From contig JAIKYL010000115.1 in NCBI GenBank assembly GCA_024683255.1, positions 1-28,963 of the forward strand: 28,963 bases of DNA, written 5' to 3'. The stretch is from Bacteroidales bacterium. GTDB lineage: Bacteria; Bacteroidota; Bacteroidia; Bacteroidales; UBA932. Below the pieces are notes generated by a model. It saw only the letters and a program-made list of their open reading frames with translations. It did no database searches and was not told where the DNA came from. Made by a program: the position numbers and the translations under genes. Position 1 is the first letter of the stretch. The number at the start of each line of letters is the position of its first letter. This document shows positions 1 through 7,033 of this stretch, one piece after another.

Positions 1-1
1 C

Positions 2-271
2 CCCAGCGATGTGACCAACCTGAAACTCGTCATCCAGGCCTCCGACCCTCAGGGCAACGGTATCACCCGCGCCTACAGCAAGGCTGCTGCCTTCGCTGAC
101 CCGTACACTCCCGTGGCCACGGCCATCGACATCAAGAGTGCCTACGACAGCAAGTGCGGCGCTCCTTCCGCCGGCAGCCCCAAGGTCTTCTTCAAGTACT
201 TCTACGTGAACACCGCCACCGGCGAGAAGTCCGGAGATGTGCTTGCCCAGGCTAAGCTGACCTCCGAGTAA
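2..271 (+). CDS. C-terminal part of an unidentified protein (5' end outside window)
   Basis: The open frame runs in from the left edge and ends at TAA 269-271, giving about 89 residues. I do not recognise the family. The visible part has no membrane segment and no cysteine motif, apart from a single Cys in the middle. It is rich in Ala, Lys, Thr and aromatic residues (FFKYFYVN) and reads like the end of a beta-rich domain. Synonymous sites are almost all C or G (AAG, GCC, ACC, TAC), which suggests high expression. The GTG at position 11 is probably internal, since the frame stays open upstream of it. A strong terminator follows at once, so this is the last gene of its transcript. Confidence 0.7.
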   Translation, partial: PSDVTNLKLVIQASDPQGNGITRAYSKAAAFADPYTPVATAIDIKSAYDSKCGAPSAGSPKVFFKYFYVNTATGEKSGDVLAQAKLTSE

Positions 272-293
272 GGAAGTCTCTTCTGCCATTCGT

Positions 294-331
294 AAGAATC
301 CCGATTGGTTCTCCAGCCGGGATTCTTTTAT
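294..331 (+). terminator. Rho-independent terminator after the left-edge gene
   Basis: A perfect 10-bp stem (294-303 with 318-327, core AATCCCG/CGGGATT) encloses a 14-nt loop and runs into a short T-rich stretch. It starts 22 nt after the stop codon of the gene ending at 271. Confidence 0.85.
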
Positions 332-362
332 TATGCAGCCCAGGAAACTCGTCAAAAATGCC

Positions 363-443
363 TATCTTTGTACTCAAGATTGGCTCCGGCCACTCTTATT
401 TATTGAACCGCGGCGTCTCGAAGTGATTTTGAGGCGCCGTTTT
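363..443 (+). ncRNA. Candidate small RNA: -7 element followed by terminator-like hairpin
   Basis: TATCTTTG at 363-370 matches the Bacteroidota -7 consensus TAnnTTTG. About 40 nt downstream, a 9-bp stem with one G-T pair (411-419 with 431-439) and an 11-nt loop is followed by TTTT. Together they would define a transcript of about 65-70 nt starting near 377. No reading frame here looks real. No TTTG is found at the expected -33 distance, so the promoter is incomplete. Alternatively, both signals are fortuitous in an AT-rich spacer. Confidence 0.3.
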
Positions 444-515
444 CCGTTCAATCATTTTCGTCCCAACTCATCCGTTTTCAAAATTATTGGGACATTTGTG
501 GGACAAGAATCCTAT

Positions 516-556
516 ATGCAAAAATCCAACCCACTGAATATCAATAGGTTGGATTT
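516..556 (-). terminator. Rho-independent terminator of tRNA-Leu
   Basis: On the minus strand a perfect 10-bp stem (AAATCCAACC pairing with GGTTGGATTT, 547-556 with 522-531) is followed by a run of T. It starts about nine bases past the tRNA discriminator base and clearly ends the tRNA transcript. Confidence 0.88.
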
Positions 557-564
557 CCAATCAG

Positions 565-864
565 TGCCCCGGGCGGGAATCGAACCCGCACGGCCGTTTC
601 GGGCCAAGGGATTTTCGTACCACTATGGCTTTCGCCACCATTTCTGTTTGTGGTCTGGACTATTCCTTCACCGTGGAGCAAGGCTCTTTAGGTGTGTCGT
701 GTCTAGTCTCTGCACCTTCCTCCTTCCGGAGGCTTGGCTCAAGATTGCCATCGGCCTTACCCGCTATGGTTTCCTTGAATTTACGACATTCTACATCTCT
801 CTTTTCAGAGAGTGCACTCAAATTATGTCTAAGTCCCTCGTGTCTACCATTCCACCACCAAGGC
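565..864 (-). tRNA. tRNA-Leu(UAA), interrupted by a group I intron
   Basis: On the minus strand, exon 1 is 864-831 (34 nt) and exon 2 is 615-565 (51 nt), joining to an 85-nt class II tRNA. The acceptor stem pairs over seven positions (GCCTTGG with CCGGGGC, two G-U pairs) with discriminator A at 565. The anticodon arm is AGGGA-CTTAAAA-TCCCT, giving anticodon UAA. The T arm is GCGGG-TTCGATT-CCCGC. A long variable arm with a GGCC/GGCC stem is typical of leucine tRNA. CCA is not encoded (CTG follows). The intron lies inside the anticodon, between U34 and A35. Without removing it the anticodon arm cannot form, so splicing is needed for decoding UUA/UUG. The gene has its own promoter (880-910) and terminator (516-556). 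Confidence 0.95.
616..830 (-). ncRNA. Group I self-splicing intron (IC3-like) in tRNA-Leu(UAA)
   Basis: This 215-nt insertion has a full group I core. P1 pairs exon CTT with intron GAG, giving the U-G pair at the 5' splice site. P2 is CTCTCT-GAAA-AGAGAG. P3 pairs TGTCGT (788-783) with ACGACA (700-695). P4 pairs TCAAG with CTTGA. P5 is CCAT/ATGG plus CGG/CCG. P6 is CCTCC-GGAA-GGAGG. P7 pairs GACTA (708-704) with TAGTC (662-658). P8 is CACC/GGTG with an inner GAGC-CTT-GCTC hairpin. P9 is TGGC-GAAA-GCCA. The last intron base is G (616), as required. Conserved blocks GAGCCAAGCC and GGAAGGTGCAGAGACTAGAC match, from memory, the cyanobacterial tRNA-Leu intron, as does the insertion site. There is no room for a homing endonuclease. 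Splicing activity is inferred. Confidence 0.94.
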
Positions 865-879
865 TGTTGGTTGGGACTG

Positions 880-910
880 CAAAGATACGGAAAAAAACTA
901 ATGGAGCAAA
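880..910 (-). promoter_or_regulatory. Bacteroidota-type promoter of tRNA-Leu
   Basis: On the minus strand TTTG (907-910) and TATCTTTG (880-887) are separated by exactly 19 bp, a perfect fit to the primary sigma consensus TTTG-N19-21-TAnnTTTG. Transcription should start about 10 bases before the tRNA 5' end at 864. The -33 element lies inside the last codons of the S41 protease gene, so the two genes share these bases. Confidence 0.85.
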
Positions 911-2340
911 ACGCCGAAGCCCTCGCGGCGAACCGGCGGAGCCGGATCCAGGGACGGGGCCGATATGGGAGCCCTGGTCACCTTGCCGGTGGAGAGCGCC
1001 AGGACGCGGGAAAGCATGCTTTCCGAAGGGTCTCCCAGGGCATGACCGTCCATGGGGTTATCCGTTGCCTCGAAGTCTGCAGGAATGCCGCTGGGCATAC
1101 TCAAGGTAACTCCGTTCTTATCTGAATAGCGGGAAGCTATCACATAAAGACCCCAACCGGCCAGTTTTTCCTTCCCCTCCTCTGTATCAACCTCTATATT
1201 GTCCTGCTTACCCAGGGCTGTGAAGAAATCTTCGGCCTGGATGAGGTAGCCTCCGCAGAACTTTCCGTACGTGGTTTTTCCCACCAGCACCACGTCCATA
1301 TAGGGTTTAAGACCGCAGATAAGCGCCTCGGAGGCCGATGCGGTGCCGCTGGAGGCAATGACCCAGAGTTTCCTGATTCCCGGATTAACCTGCACCGGAT
1401 GCACCTTGTAGGTTCCGGAACCGGATGAAACTTTAATCTCATATTCTTCGGCAAAGCAGGTTTCCAGATCGTCCTTGAAAGCTTCCGCAAGTGTTTTATT
1501 ATAGATTTCCTGATTAAAGACACTGCCGGCCTTTACTTCCTCTACAGGTGCCAGCATGGATCCCAGCACAGCGCTGGTTAGCGTATATCCGCCGCCATTG
1601 TAACGCAGATCCAGTACAAGCTCTTCAACCCCGTCTTCCTTGAACTTGCGAAAAGCGGTTTCCAGATCCCGGCAGGCGTCCATGGTAAAGCTGGTGAAAT
1701 GCAGATAACCCATCTTCTTTCCCTCCACATCCAGGGTGAGGACGGTCTGTACCGGGTCTTCATACATCTGGACGGCAGTAAGGGAAACCGAGCGGCCATC
1801 GGACAAGCCAAAGCGTACCGAGCCTCCACCGTAGAATTTCTCGTTAACAGTCTCCGAATAATTGTCCGGAGTCATCACTTTCCCATCTACACTCATAATC
1901 ACGTCTCCCCGCTTCAGATTGGCTTTGGAGGCCGGAGAATTGGCATAAGTATAGGTGACAACGGCGCAGATTTCCTTATGGGAATCATCCACGTAATACA
2001 GCTTGAAATCAAAGCCAAAACTCTTGGTATTGCCCGTCACGGTGCCCAGGAATGCGCTGCAGTCCTCGTACAGTGTAGTCCATTTATCCACCTCGTTTCC
2101 GGATGAATCCTTGTAACGTAAGGACTTTACCTTCTCTACAGGATCTATCCCATAGCTCCAGGAAGACAAGCCGTCCGAAACCTCCGACTCCCAGAGGTAA
2201 TAGGTTCTCATGACATTGAAGGCGAAGAGGTTGCCGTAAAAACGAACATTCTGCTCTTTCTCCGGCTCTAAGGGATCTTCCGTACATCCCACGGGAATCA
2301 CCAGCACTGCAAGCAGCAGGTATGTAAAGAATCTTTTCAT
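898..2340 (-). CDS. S41 (C-terminal processing) family serine protease, lipoprotein
   Basis: A predicted lipoprotein of 480 aa; the start gives a short hydrophobic signal ending in VGC at Cys19. A PDZ-like region covers about residues 125-160 (SPASKANLKRGDVIMSVDG), followed by the S41 catalytic domain. The expected nucleophile is Ser335 in GTASASEA, with general base Lys360 in GKTTYGK. Their spacing of 25 residues equals that of CtpA. RYNGGGY near 247-252 is another S41 hallmark. It probably cleaves periplasmic or outer-membrane proteins; the substrate is unknown. The open frame extends further upstream, but ATG 2340-2338 overlaps the rodA stop (TGATG) and begins the signal peptide, so I chose it. 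The last 30 or so residues are Pro/Arg-rich, do not resemble the family, and overlap the tRNA-Leu promoter. Confidence 0.9.
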   Translation of the reverse strand: MKRFFTYLLLAVLVIPVGCTEDPLEPEKEQNVRFYGNLFAFNVMRTYYLWESEVSDGLSSWSYGIDPVEKVKSLRYKDSSGNEVDKWTTLYEDCSAFLGTVTGNTKSFGFDFKLYYVDDSHKEICAVVTYTYANSPASKANLKRGDVIMSVDGKVMTPDNYSETVNEKFYGGGSVRFGLSDGRSVSLTAVQMYEDPVQTVLTLDVEGKKMGYLHFTSFTMDACRDLETAFRKFKEDGVEELVLDLRYNGGGYTLTSAVLGSMLAPVEEVKAGSVFNQEIYNKTLAEAFKDDLETCFAEEYEIKVSSGSGTYKVHPVQVNPGIRKLWVIASSGTASASEALICGLKPYMDVVLVGKTTYGKFCGGYLIQAEDFFTALGKQDNIEVDTEEGKEKLAGWGLYVIASRYSDKNGVTLSMPSGIPADFEATDNPMDGHALGDPSESMLSRVLALSTGKVTRAPISAPSLDPAPPVRREGFGVLLH

Positions 2341-3866
2341 CAAAAATACTTTTTTTCGTCCCGGTACAAGGCCAGGAAAATAAACAAAAGCACGGTAAAG
2401 GCCCAAAGTGAAGACCCGCCGTAACTGAGGAAGGGCAGCGGAATGCCGATAACCGGCATCAAGCCCACGGTCATGCCCACATTGATGAACAGGTGCATGA
2501 AGATGCACGCCGCCACGCAGTAGCCGTAAATGCGCGTGAACTTGCCCCGGCAGCTTTCGGCATCCAGCACAAGGCGCACAATCAGGAACACATACAGCAA
2601 AATTACTACCAAACAGCCCACAAAACCCCATTCTTCTCCAACGGTACAGAAAATAAAGTCCGTGGACTGCTCCGGAACAAAGCCGAAAGTGGTCTGGGTC
2701 CCCTGCAGGAAACCCTTCCCCAAGAGGCCGCCGGAGCCGATGGCAATCTTGGACTGATTCACGTTATAGCCCACGCCGGAGAGATCCTCCTTCAAACCCA
2801 GCAGCACCTCGATACGGCCCCGCTGGTGCGGCTGCAACACGTTCTGGAAAATATAATCGGCCGAAAAGACGAACAGCACTCCCGCAAGGAAAACCAGCAG
2901 CGTGAGCGCCAGGAACTTATCCCGTTTTTCGTATGCATAAAGCGCCAGGACAGGAAGGGCCAGAAGACTAATCACCAGCAGAATATAGATGGGCTTGACC
3001 TTGAGGAGGAAGCTCCAAAAGTAGTGCTGCGTTTCACCGGGTTCCGGCACCCAGGTTACATCGGCCATCCAGTTCATGTGCCCCTGTACGGCATTGCAAA
3101 CCCATTCCCAGGCGCCCGGCAGCAGCGCCATCAAAGCAACAAAAGCTCCGCCTATTGCCATCCTCCGCCAGAAATTACCGGCATAGGCGTTGCACAGCAC
3201 CAGAACGCCTATGAGAAGGATTACGGACCAATAGGCCCCCAGCACCAGCGTAGAGATAAACAGCACTATAATCAGGCCGATAAGCCCCAACCACCAGCCC
3301 GAAAGACCTTCCCGGTACAGCACAAAGATGAATCCGGCATAGACCAGGGCCGATCCCGTCTCGCTCTCCGCCACAATCACCAGCATGGGGACGGCAATGA
3401 TGAGAGCCGCCAGCACAAAGTCCTTGAAACGGGACATCTTGAAGCTCTGCCGGCTAAGATAGAACGCCAGCAGAAGTGAGGTGGTTATCTTGGATATCTC
3501 GGCCGGCTGGAATTTCACCGGTCCCAGCTCAAACCACGAATGGGAGCCTTTCACGTCCTTGGAGACAAATATCACCAGCACCAGCAAGGCCAGCACCCCC
3601 AGATACAGCGGAATGGGGAACGCCTCCCAGAGTTTGGGCGGAATCACATACAGGATAAGCGCTGCCAGGCCGAAGGCCGTAAGCATCCAGACGAACTGTT
3701 TGCCGCTCCGGGCGCCCCAGGCAAAGATGGAGGAAGGATTGGTGGAATGAATTGACGCATAAATGCTTATCCAGCCGATGAACACCAGCAGGAGGTACGC
3801 TCCCACCAGCGCCCAGTCTATGGACTGCCGCAAACGACGCTCCGGTATTACCACTTCCCTTAACAT
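2340..3866 (-). CDS. rodA: Rod shape-determining protein RodA (SEDS peptidoglycan glycosyltransferase)
   Basis: A 508-aa multi-pass inner-membrane protein of the FtsW/RodA/SpoVE (SEDS) family. It polymerises glycan strands from lipid II together with PBP2 in the elongasome. The hallmark stretch FGFVPEQSTDFIF places the conserved catalytic Asp at about residue 403, and IPLPFLSYGGSS is near the C terminus. It is about 140 residues longer than E. coli RodA, mainly through extra hydrophobic segments and a loop between about residues 200 and 345; I recall long RodA forms as usual in Bacteroidota. The start ATG (3866-3864) immediately precedes the mrdA stop region, and its stop overlaps the S41 start by one base, so translation is likely coupled. 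Confidence 0.95.
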   Translation of the reverse strand: MLREVVIPERRLRQSIDWALVGAYLLLVFIGWISIYASIHSTNPSSIFAWGARSGKQFVWMLTAFGLAALILYVIPPKLWEAFPIPLYLGVLALLVLVIFVSKDVKGSHSWFELGPVKFQPAEISKITTSLLLAFYLSRQSFKMSRFKDFVLAALIIAVPMLVIVAESETGSALVYAGFIFVLYREGLSGWWLGLIGLIIVLFISTLVLGAYWSVILLIGVLVLCNAYAGNFWRRMAIGGAFVALMALLPGAWEWVCNAVQGHMNWMADVTWVPEPGETQHYFWSFLLKVKPIYILLVISLLALPVLALYAYEKRDKFLALTLLVFLAGVLFVFSADYIFQNVLQPHQRGRIEVLLGLKEDLSGVGYNVNQSKIAIGSGGLLGKGFLQGTQTTFGFVPEQSTDFIFCTVGEEWGFVGCLVVILLYVFLIVRLVLDAESCRGKFTRIYGYCVAACIFMHLFINVGMTVGLMPVIGIPLPFLSYGGSSLWAFTVLLFIFLALYRDEKKYF

Positions 3867-5708
3867 CTAATCCGTCTTTACGCGGGACATCAGGTCCCGG
3901 GACTTCATTTGCTCTTCCAGGGCCTTACGCTTCACCTCTCCCTTGAGGTATTTCTCCACCATGAGCGAAGCGATGGGCGCTGCGTAGGTGGCGCCAAAGC
4001 CGCCGTTTTCCACATAGGCGGCAATGGCAATCTTGGGATTGTCCATGGGCGCAAAACAGATGAACACCGAATTATCGGCCCCACGGGGGTTCTGCGCCGT
4101 ACCCGTCTTGCCGCAAACGTCCAGCGAATCAATATGCGCCACCCAGGCCGTTCCGCCCATGCCGGCGCCGGAATTCACCGCCCGCCACATGCCGCGGATG
4201 AGCTTGGTAAAATGCACCGTATCCACCTTGGTGTACTGCTTCTCAGTAAAACGAGGTTCTATTTCCACGCCCTCCGAGGCCTTTACAATGTGCGGAATAT
4301 AGTAATGCCCCCGGTTGGCTATGGTGGCGCAGAGGTTTGCAAGGTGCATGGGTGTAGCCAGGATTTCTCCCTGGCCGATGGAAAGCGAAATAACCGTGGT
4401 GGAGTTCCACCTGCCGCGGCCATAGGCCTTGTTGTAGGTCTTGGAAGTGGGGATGCTGCCCGCCAGTTCGGCCGGGAAATCGCTCCCCAGCTTTCGGCCG
4501 AAGCCGAAGCTTTCCACATATTCGTGCCAGGCGTCCAAGGCATCGGCCACGCTGGGGTATTTCTTATTGTCCAGGATGTTCTTGAGCACGTAGCAGTAAT
4601 ACGCGTTGCAGCTCATCATGATGGACTCTTCCATGTTGATGGGGCTCTTGTGAGAATGGCAGCCCAACTTGTGCCCCGCCCCAAAATGATAGCCCTGCGA
4701 GCAGGGATACATGTAGCTGGGCTGTAGCGTTCCTTCCTGCAGGCCGATGAGCCCGTTCACCAGCTTGAACACGGAGCCCGGCGGATAGGACGCCTGCACC
4801 GCGCGGTTGTACATGGGCTTATAGGGGTTGCTCACAATATCGTTGTAATGCTTGCCGATATCGGCCAGCTGCTCCACGTCTATGCCCGGCGAGGACACCA
4901 GCGCCAGGATCTCCCCGGTGGATGGCTCTATGGCCACTATACTGCCCACCTTGTTCTGCATGAGCTCCTGGCCATACTGCTGCAGCTGCGCGTCAATGGT
5001 GGTCACTATGTCGTGCCCCGGAACGGCCTCCTTGTCTTCCGCTCCGTCCTTGTAGGGCTGCTCAATCTGGTTGCGGGAATTGCGGAGGTAGATGTGGTAT
5101 CCCTTTTCTCCGCGGAGGTCCTCCTCCCGCGCTGCCTCGATACCTGTCATACCGGCATAATCCCCGCTCCGATACTCCCCCGGATGCCGGTCGATATAGT
5201 CCTGATTCACCTCCGAAACATAGCCCAGCAGATTGCCGCCGGCATTCACCGGATAATCCCGGATACCACGAACCTGCCCCTTGAAGCCCGGAAAACGGTA
5301 TTTCACTTCATCGAAACGCATATACGTCTCTGCCGGGACGGTACGGAGCATGGTTACCGACTGGAAGCCGATGGACGACTTCCGCCGCTCATACTCCTGC
5401 AGACGTGCCCGGATGAAGGACGGCTCCACGTCCAGCACCGTTGCCAGCGCCAGCGTGTCAAAGGCCTGTACCTCCCGGGGACTCACCAGGATGTCGTAGG
5501 CCACCTTGTTCCCCACCAGGATTTGACCGTTGCGGTCGTAAATGACGCCACGGGTGGGATAGATGGTTTCGTAGATGGTGGAGTTGCGGTCCGCGTCTTC
5601 CTTGTAGCGGTTCTCCAGGATCTGGATGGAAAAAATCTTGCCCAGGAGCAGCAGTACAGCTATTCCCAGGCCGATAAACAGACGAATATGGCGTCCGTCG
5701 GCACCCAT
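3867..5708 (-). CDS. mrdA: Penicillin-binding protein 2 (elongasome D,D-transpeptidase)
   Basis: A 613-aa class B PBP that cross-links peptidoglycan during lateral growth in partnership with RodA. One N-terminal membrane segment (about residues 8-30) is followed by the dimerisation/pedestal domain (about 45-230) and the transpeptidase domain. Active-site motifs are S312-V-F-K315, S366-C-N368 and K534-T-G536. Length is close to the family norm. Its ATG (5708-5706) overlaps the last base of the mreD stop (TAATG), and rodA begins next to its stop at 3867, so it sits inside one coupled operon. It is expected to be a target of beta-lactams of the mecillinam type. Confidence 0.95.
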   Translation of the reverse strand: MGADGRHIRLFIGLGIAVLLLLGKIFSIQILENRYKEDADRNSTIYETIYPTRGVIYDRNGQILVGNKVAYDILVSPREVQAFDTLALATVLDVEPSFIRARLQEYERRKSSIGFQSVTMLRTVPAETYMRFDEVKYRFPGFKGQVRGIRDYPVNAGGNLLGYVSEVNQDYIDRHPGEYRSGDYAGMTGIEAAREEDLRGEKGYHIYLRNSRNQIEQPYKDGAEDKEAVPGHDIVTTIDAQLQQYGQELMQNKVGSIVAIEPSTGEILALVSSPGIDVEQLADIGKHYNDIVSNPYKPMYNRAVQASYPPGSVFKLVNGLIGLQEGTLQPSYMYPCSQGYHFGAGHKLGCHSHKSPINMEESIMMSCNAYYCYVLKNILDNKKYPSVADALDAWHEYVESFGFGRKLGSDFPAELAGSIPTSKTYNKAYGRGRWNSTTVISLSIGQGEILATPMHLANLCATIANRGHYYIPHIVKASEGVEIEPRFTEKQYTKVDTVHFTKLIRGMWRAVNSGAGMGGTAWVAHIDSLDVCGKTGTAQNPRGADNSVFICFAPMDNPKIAIAAYVENGGFGATYAAPIASLMVEKYLKGEVKRKALEEQMKSRDLMSRVKTD

Positions 5709-6217
5709 TACCTGGAATCCGGAGCCAGCAGGTTCACCACCAGGAGCGAGAGGAGGGTGCTTGCCACCAGGGAAGCGCCAAAGCGGATGGCGTTGAAGAG
5801 CAGCGGACGGGTGCCGGCTCCATCGGCCCAGATATAGACCGCCAGGAAGAGCGCTGTGGAAAGCACGATGGCCACCAGCACCTTCCAGAAGCCGTTGCGG
5901 TGAATGGAGAAATCTTCCTCACGGGCAAAAAGCTCTCCGCCGAAGATGAGCCGGATAATGGAGTTACGGGCAAAGGCCACCGGTACCAGCGCCAGGGCGT
6001 TGAGTCCCAGCAGGCCCTCTGACAAAAGATCTACGGACAAACCTGTTGCGAAAGCAATGACCATGGCCAGGACGGTGCCCATCCGGATGGGCATGCAAAG
6101 GACCATCACCGGCAGCATGGTCACCATCACGTACGGCGTAAAGTTGGCGTACGTGCTAAGGAGCAGCTGGGCCACCAGCAGGATGATGTATATGAGCCAG
6201 AATCCGGACTTTTTCAT
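5708..6217 (-). CDS. mreD: Rod shape-determining protein MreD
   Basis: A small (169 aa) polytopic inner-membrane protein with about five hydrophobic segments, ending LLSLLVVNLLAPDSR. Sequence conservation in MreD is low, so the call rests on size, hydrophobic pattern and position between mreC and mrdA. It helps assemble the MreBCD complex that positions PBP2 and RodA. Its start overlaps the mreC stop by four bases (ATGA) and its stop overlaps the mrdA start. Confidence 0.88.
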   Translation of the reverse strand: MKKSGFWLIYIILLVAQLLLSTYANFTPYVMVTMLPVMVLCMPIRMGTVLAMVIAFATGLSVDLLSEGLLGLNALALVPVAFARNSIIRLIFGGELFAREEDFSIHRNGFWKVLVAIVLSTALFLAVYIWADGAGTRPLLFNAIRFGASLVASTLLSLLVVNLLAPDSR

Positions 6218-7029
6218 TGCAGGAACTCCTCTATTTCGTCAAACGCGGTGTTGTGCACCACGGATACATAGCGGATGGCGCTGAAGTCCTGAAACAGGGT
6301 AACGGAAATCTCGTTGGTTGCGCCGTTGATGATACGGGAATCTCCCGCCACCCCCAAAGGGATGTCCGGCGGGAACAGCAGGGAGTGGCCGCTGGTGTAT
6401 ACGGTATCTCCGGGATTGTACTTGTACTGGAGAGGAATCTCCTTGAGGATGGCACCGCGGTTACCGGTTCCGTCCCAGACCAGCAGGCCCGTTCCCCCTT
6501 CCAGCCCCAACCGGGCGCTGATGGAGATATCGGCATGCTGGAAAGAGAAGGCATAGGCATGGTGCGCGCTCACGGCGTCTATCATGCCCACCACTCCGTT
6601 ACGGGTAATGATGCCGGACTTTTCCTGGATGCCGTCCTCGAAGCCCCGGTTAAGGATGAGGTAATTGTGCTGCGTGCCGCGGCTCATCTTCACCACTTCC
6701 GCCGGGATCACCACAAAGCCCGTTTCCTGCTGGAGGCCGGAGCTAAGGGTGTCCGTATGTGCCCGCCTAAGAGCCTCCCGGGTTTCCGTGAGCTCTTTAA
6801 GGAGCGCCGCGTTCTCCAGGGAGAGTTCCCTGTTGGTCTTGGACAGGCGAAAGAATCCCTGCACCCGCTGTGTGCTTCCCCATACCGATCCCATAAAGCC
6901 ATGGACGCTCTTGGACAGCCAGAGGCGCTGAAGCTGGGCATTACGGGAGAGCAATTGCAACGACGCAATCTCCAGGATAATGAAGATTGCGAGGCTGATA
7001 AGACGGGGAAGTACCTTCCGGGAGCGCAT
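6214..7029 (-). CDS. mreC: Rod shape-determining protein MreC
   Basis: A 271-aa periplasmic scaffold protein with one N-terminal membrane anchor (about residues 9-26), a coiled coil (about 60-90, RELSLENAALLKELTETREALRR) and the beta-rich MreC domain. It links the cytoplasmic MreB filaments to PBP2. A longer frame opens upstream, but that part overlaps mreB out of frame and is unlike MreC; ATG at 7029-7027, four bases past the mreB stop, gives MRSRKVLPR before the anchor, as expected. The gene overlaps mreD by four bases. Confidence 0.93.
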   Translation of the reverse strand: MRSRKVLPRLISLAIFIILEIASLQLLSRNAQLQRLWLSKSVHGFMGSVWGSTQRVQGFFRLSKTNRELSLENAALLKELTETREALRRAHTDTLSSGLQQETGFVVIPAEVVKMSRGTQHNYLILNRGFEDGIQEKSGIITRNGVVGMIDAVSAHHAYAFSFQHADISISARLGLEGGTGLLVWDGTGNRGAILKEIPLQYKYNPGDTVYTSGHSLLFPPDIPLGVAGDSRIINGATNEISVTLFQDFSAIRYVSVVHNTAFDEIEEFLQ

Positions 7030-7033
7030 GGTT

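Larger units (their letters stand above)
272..564. other. Noncoding spacer between left-edge gene and tRNA-Leu
   Basis: This 293-bp stretch has no credible gene. It contains the terminator at 294-331, the candidate small RNA at 363-443 and the tRNA terminator at 516-556. It also holds two direct copies of TGGGACA (488-494 and 499-505) with an inverted GTCCCA at 460-465. Base composition is visibly more AT-rich than the flanking genes. It adjoins the 3' end of a tRNA gene, a common integration site, but no duplicated attachment sequence is seen. Confidence 0.6.

Noticed and set aside
616..830. Homing endonuclease inside the intron
   Set aside because: The 215 nt are fully used by ribozyme helices and no credible frame or LAGLIDADG/GIY-YIG/HNH motif is seen.
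565..864. tmRNA, RNase P RNA or another structured RNA
   Set aside because: The tRNA exons and the group I helices P1-P9 explain the whole segment, and no tag frame or RNase P motifs are present.
333..1125. Two plus-strand open frames of 258 and 166 codons
   Set aside because: They run across the tRNA-Leu, its intron and the antisense of the S41 gene, and have no recognisable protein features.
2341..2631. Longer N terminus for the S41 protein
   Set aside because: It would overlap rodA by almost 300 bases and place the signal peptide inside the protein.
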